Shown here: positions 1-6,949 of the stretch, piece after piece
How the letters are laid out: the number at the start of each line of letters is the position of its first letter
Numbering within the stretch: the stretch's first letter is position 1
Origin: Azorhizobium sp943369575
GTDB lineage: Bacteria > Pseudomonadota > Alphaproteobacteria > Rhizobiales > Xanthobacteraceae
Length of the DNA: 17,276 nucleotides
NCBI GenBank assembly: GCA_943369575.1
Contig: CALRNP020000116.1
Location: 1-17,276 of the forward strand
Reading direction: 5' to 3'
Translations under genes and position numbers: made by a program
The notes under the pieces: generated by a model
What the model was told of the DNA's origin: nothing
What the model saw: the letters and a program-made list of their open reading frames with translations, nothing else
Databases searched by the model: none

Positions 1-242
1 CCATCCGGCGCCAGGAGGCCGGAGCGCTGCACGGCGGGCGCCTTGCGCGGCTTGGCGGGCGCGGCCTTGGCGGGGCCGGGCTTGAGGGCCGGGCTTTGGG
101 GGGCGCTGGTTTTTGATGTGGCGGCTTTGGGTGTTGTGGCCGTGGGCACGGCCACCTTCGGGCTGCTCGCCTTGGCGACGGCCTTGCCGCTGCGGGCGGC
201 GGACTCGGGGAGCGGCATGTTGCCTGTCGTCTTTCGCGCCAT
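1..242 (-). CDS. N-terminal part of an Ala/Lys/Pro-rich protein (possibly endonuclease III), cut by window edge
   Basis: An open frame starts at an ATG whose complement is at 240-242 and runs leftward off the window, giving about 80 residues. A strong Shine-Dalgarno (TAGGAGT) sits just upstream of the ATG. The visible protein begins MARKTTGNMPLPESAARSGK and continues as a low-complexity basic tract rich in Ala, Lys, Pro, Ser and Thr, with repeated Pro-Ala-Lys motifs. It looks like a disordered extension in front of a folded domain that is outside the window. In related rhizobial genomes endonuclease III (nth), often with such an extension, lies beside the DUF2244 gene, so nth is the best guess. 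That is recalled synteny, not sequence proof; a histone-like or other DNA-binding protein would fit the visible part equally well. Confidence 0.55.
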   Translation of the reverse strand, partial: MARKTTGNMPLPESAARSGKAVAKASSPKVAVPTATTPKAATSKTSAPQSPALKPGPAKAAPAKPRKAPAVQRSGLLAPD

Positions 243-250
243 TTTACTCC

Positions 251-256
251 TATACT
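251..256 (+). promoter_or_regulatory. Possible -10 element of a leaderless DUF2244 transcript
   Basis: TATACT (5 of 6 matches to TATAAT) ends 7 bases before the ATG at 264. No Shine-Dalgarno is visible between it and the start codon. If used, the transcript would start at or very near the ATG. No good -35 is seen at normal spacing, so this is a weak call. Confidence 0.25.
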
Positions 257-263
257 TCGCCCC

Positions 264-785
264 ATGACCGACGCCAACGACCCGCCCGTCGTTCCGGACG
301 AGGAACCCACCATTTTCGCGGCCACCCTGGCGCCGCACCGATCGCTGTCGCAGCGGGGCTTCCTGCTGGTGATGCTGGTGATTGGCGGCATCAGCTTCGC
401 CTCCGGCGCGGTGTTCCTGGCCATGGGCGCCTGGCCGGTGTTCGGCTTCTTCGGGCTGGACGTGCTGCTGATCTACTGGGCGTTCCGGGCCAATTTTCGC
501 GCCGCCGACGCGCGTGAATATATCCGCGTCACCCCGAGCCTGGTGGAGGTGCGCCATGTGCCGGTGCGCGGCCGCCCATGGGAAGCCCGCATGAACCCGT
601 TCTGGACCCGGGTGAAGCGCCGCGACGACGAGGACCACGGCACCCTGGAACTGTCGCTGGAATCCCAGGGCAAGTCGGTGCCGGTGGGCCTGTTTCTCGG
701 CCCGGTGCAGAAGGGCGAATTGGGCGACGATCTCAGCGCCGCCTTGAGCGAGGTGAAGCGCGGCGTCACTCGCACGGTGTTCTGA
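264..785 (+). CDS. DUF2244 family integral membrane protein
   Basis: This 173-residue protein matches the DUF2244 family in length and layout. A short acidic/Pro N-terminus leads to an A-T-L-x-P-H-R-S-L motif at residues 20-28, then two adjacent hydrophobic segments (about 32-52 and 56-74) forming a membrane hairpin. A soluble C-terminal domain follows, with the typical W-x-x-R-M-N-P-F/Y-W-x-R stretch near 106-117 and a conserved G-x-x-L-x-P-x-x-K/R segment. The family has no established biochemical role. The start is only 21 bases from the divergent start at 242 and lacks a clear ribosome site. The Ada-like gene follows 61 bases downstream on the same strand, so co-transcription is plausible. 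The family call is firm; function is unknown. Confidence 0.85.
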   Translation: MTDANDPPVVPDEEPTIFAATLAPHRSLSQRGFLLVMLVIGGISFASGAVFLAMGAWPVFGFFGLDVLLIYWAFRANFRAADAREYIRVTPSLVEVRHVPVRGRPWEARMNPFWTRVKRRDDEDHGTLELSLESQGKSVPVGLFLGPVQKGELGDDLSAALSEVKRGVTRTVF

Positions 786-846
786 GGGAAGCGCTTCGGA
801 GGCGTCCGGCGAAATCGGGTGGCGGGGCGACCGTGAGGGTGATGGG

Positions 847-1905
847 ATGGCGCGGATCGTTGCAAAAGGACAGATGCCCGTGCTCGCCCAGGATCCCCGC
901 CAAGCATCGCTGCCCCTCGACGCCCCCAAGCCTGTGGCCGCGGGCCAGCTGGTGGCGCCCCGTCCCGCGACGCCGGACCTCAGCCAGGGCGATCTGGCGC
1001 GGGCTTTGGTCGGCACGCTGCCGGGCACTTTGGCCGGGCCTCTGTCGCAACTGGAAATCTGCGCCGCCGATTATGACGTGGTGCGCCGGGCGGTGGCCTA
1101 TGTCACCACCCATATGCGCGACCAGCCGGAGGTGGAGGCGATCGCCCTGGCCGCCGGGGTGACGCCGCGGGCGCTGACCGATCTGTTCCGCCGCTGGTGC
1201 GGCCTCACCCCCAAGGGCTTCTTGCAGGCGGTGACCCTGGATCGCGCCCGGCAGGTGCTGGCGGATTGCCCCAACGTGCTGGATGCGGCCCTCGAACTGG
1301 GCCTGTCCGGCCCCGGCCGCCTGCATGACCTGTTCGTGGTGCATGAGGCCATGTCGCCGGGCGAGTGGAAGACCGGCGGCGCCGGGCTGGTGATCCGCTT
1401 CGGCCTGCATCCCTCGCCGTTCGGGGTGGCGCTGGCCATGTCGACCTCCCGTGGCCTGTGCGGCCTGGCGTTCGCCGATCCCGGCGAGGAAGAGGCGGCG
1501 CTGCTGGACATGCGCCGGCGCTGGCCCCACGCCACTTATGTGGAAGACCCCGCCGCCACCGCGCCGCTGGTGGCGCAGATCTTCGACACCCAGCTGGCGC
1601 GCGAGGCGCAGCCGCTGCGCATCGTTTTCATCGGCACGGATTTCGAGATAAGGGTGTGGGAGACGCTGCTGCGCATCCCCATGGGCCGGGCCACCACCTA
1701 TTCCTCCATCGCCGGCCATGTGGGCAGCCCGAAAGCGGCCCGCGCGGTGGGGGCGGCGGTGGGCAAGAACCCGATTTCCTTCGTGGTGCCGTGCCATCGC
1801 GTGCTGGGCAAGAATGGTGACCTCACCGGCTATCACTGGGGCCTGACGCGCAAGCGGGCCATACTGGGCTGGGAAGCCGGGCGCATCGCGCCGGAGGTGG
1901 GGTGA
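847..1905 (+). CDS. AraC-type HTH / methylated-DNA-[protein]-cysteine S-methyltransferase (short Ada)
   Basis: The protein has 352 residues. An AraC-type helix-turn-helix lies at about 75-170 and a C-terminal O6-alkylguanine-DNA methyltransferase domain at about 180-345. The methyl-acceptor motif is P-C-H-R with Cys316, preceded by the conserved Asn of G-K-N-P and followed by a Glu in the last helix, so the repair site looks intact. It should transfer methyl groups from O6-methylguanine irreversibly to Cys316. Unlike E. coli Ada, the first 70 residues contain only one Cys and none of the four-Cys zinc site that senses methylphosphotriesters, so methylation-switched activation of the Ada type is not expected. 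An in-frame ATG at 874, preceded by AAAAGGA, is an equally good start and would remove nine residues. The stop lies 4 bases from the convergent esterase stop. Confidence 0.85.
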   Translation: MARIVAKGQMPVLAQDPRQASLPLDAPKPVAAGQLVAPRPATPDLSQGDLARALVGTLPGTLAGPLSQLEICAADYDVVRRAVAYVTTHMRDQPEVEAIALAAGVTPRALTDLFRRWCGLTPKGFLQAVTLDRARQVLADCPNVLDAALELGLSGPGRLHDLFVVHEAMSPGEWKTGGAGLVIRFGLHPSPFGVALAMSTSRGLCGLAFADPGEEEAALLDMRRRWPHATYVEDPAATAPLVAQIFDTQLAREAQPLRIVFIGTDFEIRVWETLLRIPMGRATTYSSIAGHVGSPKAARAVGAAVGKNPISFVVPCHRVLGKNGDLTGYHWGLTRKRAILGWEAGRIAPEVG

Positions 1906-1909
1906 AAGC

Positions 1910-2929
1910 TTAATCCACCACCGCGAAGCGCAGCAGGATGGTGCGCTGGAGCGGCGAGAAATTGTCGTCGGAGATCATGGTGAGGAGGATGGCGCCGCCA
2001 GCGCTGCGTGTCACGGCGAGGCCTTCCATATTGTCGATCTCATAGCCCATGTCGGCGGTGAACAGGATCTCGCCGGCAAGGTGCGCCCCCGGCTTCACGT
2101 CGGCCATGGGAAAGCGCCGCACCTGCATGAGCACGCCGGTGCTGAAGGAAAAGTGCCGCTCCAGCAGATAGAGCATCCCATCCGGCCCGATGCAGACGTC
2201 GGTGCTGTCGAAGAGGCCGCTCTTGCCGATGGTGAAGGTGCCGGGCGAGGGGCCGCCGATGAGAAAGCCCGGCAGGTCCGCGCTCTTGCTCGCCCCTTCC
2301 TCGCCGATGGCGATGAGCGTGCCGGCTAGCGGCCCATCCGCCGCATAGGCGAGGCTCTCCAGCCCGACATTGAAGCGCAGCGCCTTCACGCCCGGTGGCA
2401 CGTCCATGCGCATGCCGATCTCGCCCAGCGGATCGGCCGGATAAAGCCAGACCTCGTTGATGGTTTCCAGGCCGACAAAGACGCCGCGCGGCGAAACAGC
2501 GAGGGATTCGGCATCTTCGCGCCCCTGAAGCGCCAGCGGCCGGCCCCGGTCGTCCTTGAGCGCGGCGGCCCGTACCTTGGCGAGGCCGGTGGGGCGGTCG
2601 CCCTCGCTCAGGAGTTCGCCGTCGAGCATCAGGCCGGCATCGGTCACGGCAAGAAAGCGCCGGCCATCGGGATCGAGCGCGAGACCTGAGATGCCGCCGA
2701 AGCCCGCATAGGCGGAGGTCAGGACCAGCCCGCCGCGAAACGCCAGCTTACCGAAACGGGTCTCGTCCGAGCCCACATGAAAGCGGGAAATGGGGCTGGC
2801 CTCCACCTCGATCCGCACGGGATCCAGCGGAAATTCGCGCGGCTTGGAGAAGGCGCGATGCGCCGCCAAGGCGCCGCCGACGCCTGCCAGCCCGAGGGCC
2901 AGCAGCGTGCGGCGCGTCAGCGTGCGCAT
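1910..2929 (-). CDS. Tat-exported phytase-like esterase (esterase-like activity of phytase family)
   Basis: This 339-residue protein starts with a twin-arginine signal (T-R-R-T-L-L-A-L at residues 5-12, followed by a Gly/Ala-rich hydrophobic stretch to about 28), so export of a folded protein to the periplasm is likely. The mature part has the repeats of the phytase-like beta-propeller family: a G-L-A-L-D-P-D-G-R-R-F-L-A-V-T-D-A-G segment near 83-100, a second E-S-L-A-V-S segment and a third G-L-E-S-L-A-Y segment. Family members are called esterase-like; their substrates are poorly defined. Its ATG overlaps the cobT stop by one base (TGATG), so it is probably translated by coupling to CobT. 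No terminator is visible between its stop and the convergent methyltransferase gene. Confidence 0.8.
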   Translation of the reverse strand: MRTLTRRTLLALGLAGVGGALAAHRAFSKPREFPLDPVRIEVEASPISRFHVGSDETRFGKLAFRGGLVLTSAYAGFGGISGLALDPDGRRFLAVTDAGLMLDGELLSEGDRPTGLAKVRAAALKDDRGRPLALQGREDAESLAVSPRGVFVGLETINEVWLYPADPLGEIGMRMDVPPGVKALRFNVGLESLAYAADGPLAGTLIAIGEEGASKSADLPGFLIGGPSPGTFTIGKSGLFDSTDVCIGPDGMLYLLERHFSFSTGVLMQVRRFPMADVKPGAHLAGEILFTADMGYEIDNMEGLAVTRSAGGAILLTMISDDNFSPLQRTILLRFAVVD

Positions 2930-4821
2930 CAGTGCAGCCGGCGACCGCGCGGGGCGGGGGCGGGCTTGTCGTCGAACAGTTCCGCCAGCTTCTCGGTCAT
3001 GGCGCCGCCCAGTTCCTCGGCATCCACGATGGTCACGGCCCGCTTGTAATAGCGCGTCACGTCATGGCCGATGCCGATGGCGATCAGCTCCACCGGCGAG
3101 CGGTCCTCGATCTGCGAGATGATGTGGCGCAGGTGCCGCTCCAGATAATTGCCGGCATTCACTGAGAGGGTGGAATCGTCCACCGGCGCGCCATCGGAGA
3201 TCATCATCAGGATCTTACGCGCCTCGGGGCGAGCCAGCAGGCGCTGGTGCGCCCAGTCCAAAGCCTCGCCGTCGATATTCTCCTTCAGCAGCCCTTCGCG
3301 CATCATCAGGCCGAGGTTGCGCCGGGACCGCCGCCAGGGGGCGTCGGCGGACTTGTAGACGATGTGGCGCAGGTCGTTGAGACGGCCAGGGTTGGCCGGC
3401 TTGCCGGCGGCCAGCCACGCCTCGCGCGATTGGCCGCCCTTCCAGGCGCGGGTGGTGAAGCCCAGCACTTCCACCTTCACCGCGCAGCGCTCCAGCGTGC
3501 GGGCGAGGATGTCGGCGCAGGTGGCGGCGACCGTGATCGGACGCCCGCGCATGGAGCCGGAATTGTCGATCAGCAGCGTCACCACGGTGTCGCGGAAATC
3601 GGTGTCGCGCTCGCGCTTGAACGACAGCGCCTGCATGGGATCGGTGACGACGCGGGACAGGCGGGCAGGGTCGAGCACGCCTTCCTCCAGGTCGAATTCC
3701 CAGGCGCGGTTCTGCTGCGCCAGCAGACGGCGCTGCAAGCGATTGGCGAGCCGCGCCACCACGCCCTGGAGGTTGCTCAGCTGCTTGTCCAGATAGGACC
3801 GCAGCCGGGTCAGTTCCTCGGTGTCGCACAATTCCTCGGCGAGGGTCTCCTCGTCGAACTTGGTGGTGAAGGCGTGATATTCCGGGCCGCGATGGTCGTG
3901 CGCCTGCGGGTTGCGCGGCTGCCAGGGCTCGGCGGCTTCCTCGCTGTCGCCCATGTCGGCGTCGTCGGGCATCTCTGCCGGCGGGCCGGCCTCGCTCTCC
4001 ACGGCGCTGTCAGGCAGATCCTCTTCCGCCATCTCGGCTTCCACCTCGGTGGCGCTCTGCTGGCTCTCGTCCTCGGTGCGCTGGCCTTCCTCGCCGCCCT
4101 GCTCGTCGCGGCTGGAGGAATTCTCGTCGCCCTCGTTCTCCTCGTCGCTCTCCAGGCCGCTTTCCTCGCCCATCTCCAGGGAGGAGAGCAGGTCACGGGT
4201 CAGCTCGCCGAACTTCTTCTGGTCTTCCAGCGTGTCGGCGAGGCGGCTGAGGTGCTTGTCGGCGCGGCTCTCGATGTAGTCGCGCCACAGCTCCACCAGA
4301 TTGCGGGCAGCGGCCGGCGGCGCCTGGCCGGTGAGGCGCTCGCGCACGATCAGGGCGACCGCCTCCTCGATGGGGGCGTCGGCGCGCTCGGTGATGTCCG
4401 CATAGGGGCCGCGATGGTAGCGGTCGGTCAGCATGGCGGTGAGGTTGCGCTGGGTGCCCAGCATGCGATTGCCGCCGATGGCCTCCACCCGCGCCTGTTC
4501 CACCGCCTCGAACACCGCCCGCGCGGTGTCGCCGGTGGGCAGCATGCGCCGGTGGACCTTGGCGTCATGGCAGGCGAGGCGCAGCGCCATCGAATCCGCG
4601 TGGCCGCGCACGATGGCGGCATCCTGGGCCGAGAAGCGGCGCGGCGGTTCCGGCAGACGCACCCGGTCCGGCCCGAGCGAGGGGCGCTCGGAGGCGAAGG
4701 TCACTTCGAACTCGCCCACCCCGGCGATCGCCTTGAAGCAACTGGCCACCGCCCGCTTGAACGGTTCGGCGGGGGCTTCCTTGGGGGCGGTCTTGACGGT
4801 CTTGTTGGTCGGGGGAGCCAT
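2929..4821 (-). CDS. cobT: Cobaltochelatase subunit CobT
   Basis: This 630-residue protein has the normal length and architecture of CobT. An N-terminal helical domain is followed by a very acidic low-complexity linker (about 215-310, runs of Glu/Asp/Ser) and a C-terminal von Willebrand A domain. The MIDAS metal site is D-N-S-G-S at residues 419-423. With CobS it forms the AAA+ chaperone-like complex that works with the large CobN subunit to insert cobalt into hydrogenobyrinic acid a,c-diamide in the aerobic B12 pathway. CobN is not in this window. The gene lies 92 bases downstream of cobS and overlaps the following esterase start by one base. The ribosome site is weak (an AGG about ten bases before the ATG). 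No cobalamin riboswitch was recognised nearby. Confidence 0.95.
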   Translation of the reverse strand: MAPPTNKTVKTAPKEAPAEPFKRAVASCFKAIAGVGEFEVTFASERPSLGPDRVRLPEPPRRFSAQDAAIVRGHADSMALRLACHDAKVHRRMLPTGDTARAVFEAVEQARVEAIGGNRMLGTQRNLTAMLTDRYHRGPYADITERADAPIEEAVALIVRERLTGQAPPAAARNLVELWRDYIESRADKHLSRLADTLEDQKKFGELTRDLLSSLEMGEESGLESDEENEGDENSSSRDEQGGEEGQRTEDESQQSATEVEAEMAEEDLPDSAVESEAGPPAEMPDDADMGDSEEAAEPWQPRNPQAHDHRGPEYHAFTTKFDEETLAEELCDTEELTRLRSYLDKQLSNLQGVVARLANRLQRRLLAQQNRAWEFDLEEGVLDPARLSRVVTDPMQALSFKRERDTDFRDTVVTLLIDNSGSMRGRPITVAATCADILARTLERCAVKVEVLGFTTRAWKGGQSREAWLAAGKPANPGRLNDLRHIVYKSADAPWRRSRRNLGLMMREGLLKENIDGEALDWAHQRLLARPEARKILMMISDGAPVDDSTLSVNAGNYLERHLRHIISQIEDRSPVELIAIGIGHDVTRYYKRAVTIVDAEELGGAMTEKLAELFDDKPAPAPRGRRLH

Positions 4822-4881
4822 GGCTTCAGCCTGTCAGAGATCCATGAGCGCCGGGTGGACGCGGTTCCGGCGCGAAGGGAT

Positions 4882-4906
4882 AGCCCTCTCCCGGCGGGAG
4901 AGGGCT
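4882..4906. repeat. Perfect stem-loop in the cobS-cobT gap
   Basis: AGCCCTCTCCC, a GGC loop and GGGAGAGGGCT form an 11-bp perfect inverted repeat in the 92-bp gap between cobS and cobT. A second short palindrome (CTGATC, C, GATCAG at 4905-4917) abuts it and includes the cobS stop. On the minus strand there is no T-run after the stem, so an intrinsic terminator is not indicated. An mRNA-stabilising or processing hairpin, or a dispersed intergenic repeat of the CCCTCTCCC type, fits better. Confidence 0.7.
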
Positions 4907-4913
4907 GATCCGA

Positions 4914-5894
4914 TCAGGAGAGCGCGACGTTCACCGAGCTTTCGGTCAGTTCCTGGCCGAAGCAGCGCTGGTAGAATTCCGCCACCAGCGGGCGCTCCAG
5001 CTCGTCGCACTTGTTGAGAAAGGTCACCCGCAAAGCGAAGGCCAGATCCTTGAAGATCTCGGCATTTTCCGCCCAGGTGATGACGGTGCGCGGGCTCATG
5101 ACCGTCGACAGATCGCCATTGATGAAGGCGCTGCGGGTCAGATCGGCGAGGCGCACCATGCGACCCACCGTGTCGCGGCCGGCGGCGTTCTGATAGTGCT
5201 TGGCCTTGGCCAGCACGATCTCCACTTCCTTGTCGTGGGCGAGATAATTCAGGGTGGTGACGATGGACCAGCGGTCCATCTGGCCCTGATTGATCTGCTG
5301 GGTGCCGTGATAGAGGCCGGTGGTGTCGCCCAGGCCCACGGTGTTCGCGGTGGCGAACAGGCGGAACGAGGGATGCGGCCGGATCACCCGGTTCTGGTCC
5401 AGCAGCGTCAGGCGGCCGGAGACTTCCAGCACGCGCTGGATCACGAACATCACGTCCGGGCGGCCGGCATCATATTCGTCGAACACGATGGCGACGTTGT
5501 TCTGCAGCGCCCAGGGCAGGATGCCGTCGCGGAACTCGGTCACCTGCATGCCGTCGCGGACCACGATGGCATCCTTGCCGATCAGGTCGATGCGCGAGAT
5601 GTGGCTGTCGAGGTTCACCCGCACCAGCGGCCAGTTGAGCCGCGCCGCCACCTGCTCAATATGGGTGGACTTGCCGGTGCCGTGGTATCCCGTGACCATG
5701 ACGCGCCGGTTGTGCGCGAAGCCGGCCAGGATGGCCAAGGTGGTGGGACGGTCGAACAGATAATCGGGATCGAGATCGGGAACATGGCCGTCGGGCTCGG
5801 AAAAAGCCGGGACTTCCATGTCGATGTCGATGCCAAACACCTGCCGCACCGAAACCTTCATGTCGGGGGTAGGTGCCGTGGTCTCGGTGCTCAT
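4914..5894 (-). CDS. cobS: Cobaltochelatase AAA+ ATPase subunit CobS
   Basis: From the chosen start the protein has 326 residues, close to known CobS proteins. It is a MoxR-like AAA+ ATPase with Walker A G-Y-H-G-T-G-K-S-T at about 69-77 and Walker B I-V-F-D-E-Y-D near 136-142. It hydrolyses ATP to power cobalt insertion by CobN, in complex with CobT encoded just downstream. The frame is open to 5918 and has two adjacent ATGs at 5897 and 5894. A GGAGG lies only one base before the first but four before the second, so 5894 is preferred; the resulting N-terminus (MSTETTAPTPD) also resembles known CobS starts. The J-domain gene ends 123 bases upstream on the same strand. Confidence 0.94.
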   Translation of the reverse strand: MSTETTAPTPDMKVSVRQVFGIDIDMEVPAFSEPDGHVPDLDPDYLFDRPTTLAILAGFAHNRRVMVTGYHGTGKSTHIEQVAARLNWPLVRVNLDSHISRIDLIGKDAIVVRDGMQVTEFRDGILPWALQNNVAIVFDEYDAGRPDVMFVIQRVLEVSGRLTLLDQNRVIRPHPSFRLFATANTVGLGDTTGLYHGTQQINQGQMDRWSIVTTLNYLAHDKEVEIVLAKAKHYQNAAGRDTVGRMVRLADLTRSAFINGDLSTVMSPRTVITWAENAEIFKDLAFALRVTFLNKCDELERPLVAEFYQRCFGQELTESSVNVALS

Positions 5895-5959
5895 CATGCC
5901 TCCGTATGCGCGGGCCACGCGCTCAAGTCTGCCGAATGTCGATCCGCGGCCACCTTAAA

Positions 5960-5983
5960 GGTTTTTCCGCGCGTGCAAAAACC
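5960..5983. repeat. Inverted repeat between the J-domain gene and cobS
   Basis: GGTTTTT at 5960-5966 and AAAAACC at 5977-5983 form a 7-bp perfect inverted repeat with a 10-base GC-rich spacer. It lies between the J-domain stop and the cobS start. The stem is AT-rich and no T-run follows it, so it is a poor terminator. An operator or a weak mRNA hairpin in the cobS leader is possible. It may be chance. Confidence 0.35.
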
Positions 5984-6017
5984 GCCATGACGCCGCGCCG
6001 GGCGACGCGCATGGTTC

Positions 6018-6620
6018 CTAACAAAAACCGGCCTGCTTCAGGCAATTGTAGGCCTGGATCACATTGCGCAGCCGCTCCTCCGCCGAGCGGTCGCCGCCGT
6101 TGGCGTCCGGATGGTGCAGCTTCACCAGCGCCTTGAACTTGGTCTTGATCTCCGCCGCCTCTGCCGACATTTCCAGCCCCATCAACTCCAGCGCCTGACG
6201 CTCGGCGGTGCGGATGGTGCGCCCTTCCGGCTGGCGCGGCTCGAAGCCTGAGGCATGAGCCCCCATCTCGGCGGTGAAGCCGAACGGATCGCGGAAACCG
6301 TCCGCCGGCGCATCGCCGCCCTTGCCGCCGCGGACCCCCATGCGCCACGTCGGCCGGTGCCCGGTGAGGGCGTCCTTCTGATAGGCGTAGACGGCGGAAT
6401 CATTCATGCCGGCGAAATAATTGTAGGTAGAATTATACTCTTTCACATGATCGATGCAGTAGAGCCAATACTCCCCCTCCGCCATCCGGCCCTTGGGCGC
6501 GCGATGGGTGCCCGGCTGCTTGCAGCCCGGCCACTGGCAAGTGGGGGAGGTGGTTTTCTTCAACCGATCCTCGGCGGGTTTCACCCGGATCCGGTCGAAG
6601 AAGGGGGAGTCGATCTTCAT
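6018..6620 (-). CDS. J-domain (DnaJ-like) protein with N-terminal Cys cluster
   Basis: From the chosen ATG this is a 200-residue protein. A C-terminal J-domain spans about 146-198 with the H-P-D motif at 170-172, which stimulates DnaK-type ATPases. The N-terminal part carries C28, C33, H39, C55 and H58 around a C-Q-W-P-G-C-K-Q-P-G motif, suggestive of a small metal-binding fold. There is no Gly/Phe region or DnaJ zinc-finger repeat, so this is a class III co-chaperone. The frame is open to 6740, but the extra 40 residues are Arg/Pro-rich and begin in a candidate promoter, and MKIDSPFFDRIRVKP looks like a natural N-terminus. From memory, this type of J protein lies between bolA and cobS in rhizobial relatives. 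Client proteins are unknown. Confidence 0.85.
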   Translation of the reverse strand: MKIDSPFFDRIRVKPAEDRLKKTTSPTCQWPGCKQPGTHRAPKGRMAEGEYWLYCIDHVKEYNSTYNYFAGMNDSAVYAYQKDALTGHRPTWRMGVRGGKGGDAPADGFRDPFGFTAEMGAHASGFEPRQPEGRTIRTAERQALELMGLEMSAEAAEIKTKFKALVKLHHPDANGGDRSAEERLRNVIQAYNCLKQAGFC

Positions 6621-6720
6621 AGCCAGCGGAGTATGCGGGCCGCGCCACCGCGCGGCAAGGCAAGGGACAGGAAAAGGGGCGGGAGGTTCGCGCCGGTCCT
6701 GAAGCCGGGGCGCGTCCTCA

Positions 6721-6748
6721 CATATACGTCGCGCGCGCACTGGCGCAA
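6721..6748 (-). promoter_or_regulatory. Candidate promoter of the J-domain gene
   Basis: On the minus strand TTGCGC (-35) and TATATG (-10) are separated by 16 bases, about 100 bases upstream of the chosen start at 6620. The match to the sigma-70 consensus is moderate. The TATATG is notable because the surrounding sequence is very GC-rich. Confidence 0.3.
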
Positions 6749-6824
6749 GACGCGCGGTCGGTGGTTCACCATGGGGTGAAGGCGCTTGTGCCGGCCTTGC
6801 GCCGGGCAGGGGCTGGGCTTGCAG

Positions 6825-6840
6825 GGCACCTCGCGGTGCC
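6825..6840. repeat. Short perfect hairpin upstream of the chromate genes
   Basis: GGCACC, loop TCGC and GGTGCC form a 6-bp perfect stem with a 4-base loop. It is the leftmost of three inverted repeats before the rhodanese-ChrB gene. No T-run follows on either strand. Confidence 0.4.
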
Positions 6841-6848
6841 GCTAGAGT

Positions 6849-6888
6849 GACGCCTAAGGGGTTATTCGCGATTACCCCGTGAGGCGCC
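6849..6888. promoter_or_regulatory. 40-bp imperfect palindrome upstream of rhodanese-ChrB gene
   Basis: The sequence is symmetrical about 6868/6869, with 15 of 20 positions pairing. Matched blocks are C-G-C-C-T against A-G-G-C-G at the ends, G-G-G against C-C-C further in, and a TCG/CGA centre. It lies 61 bases before the start codon at 6950, a normal place for a dimeric repressor site or promoter operator. Alternatives are a hairpin in the leader RNA or a remnant of a repeat element. The cognate regulator is not evident in this window. Confidence 0.45.
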
Positions 6889-6911
6889 AGCCTGAAGATC
6901 GCGTCCAGGCT
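6889..6911. repeat. Short inverted repeat next to the 40-bp palindrome
   Basis: AGCCTG at 6889-6894 and CAGGCT at 6906-6911 form a 6-bp inverted repeat with an 11-base spacer, directly abutting the larger palindrome on its gene-proximal side. It could fold in the mRNA leader. Chance occurrence is possible at this GC content. Confidence 0.3.
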
Positions 6912-6949
6912 GCCGTGACCGGCGGCCCCCGCCAGAGGGATGGACGCTG

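Larger units (their letters stand above)
6621..6949. other. 329-bp intergenic region between the divergent J-domain and chromate genes
   Basis: No convincing coding frame is seen here; short frames on both strands are Arg/Pro-rich shadows. The left part holds a candidate J-domain promoter. The right part (6825-6911) holds three successive inverted repeats before the rhodanese-ChrB gene, each listed separately. If the chromate genes were inserted between dnaJ-like and bolA, one junction should lie here, but no target duplication or mobile-element end was recognised. Confidence 0.6.

Noticed and set aside
766..1836. Minus-strand open frame of 356 codons opposite the Ada-like gene
   Set aside because: It is a shadow frame without domains; the opposite strand encodes an intact HTH and methyltransferase active site.
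3247..4908. Plus-strand open frame of 553 codons opposite cobT
   Set aside because: It mirrors the cobT codons and gives a His/Gly/Ala-rich protein with no recognisable domain; CobT is unambiguous.
5895..6017. Possible cobalamin riboswitch ahead of cobS
   Set aside because: The leader is only about 120 bases and no B12-box-like conserved core was recognised.
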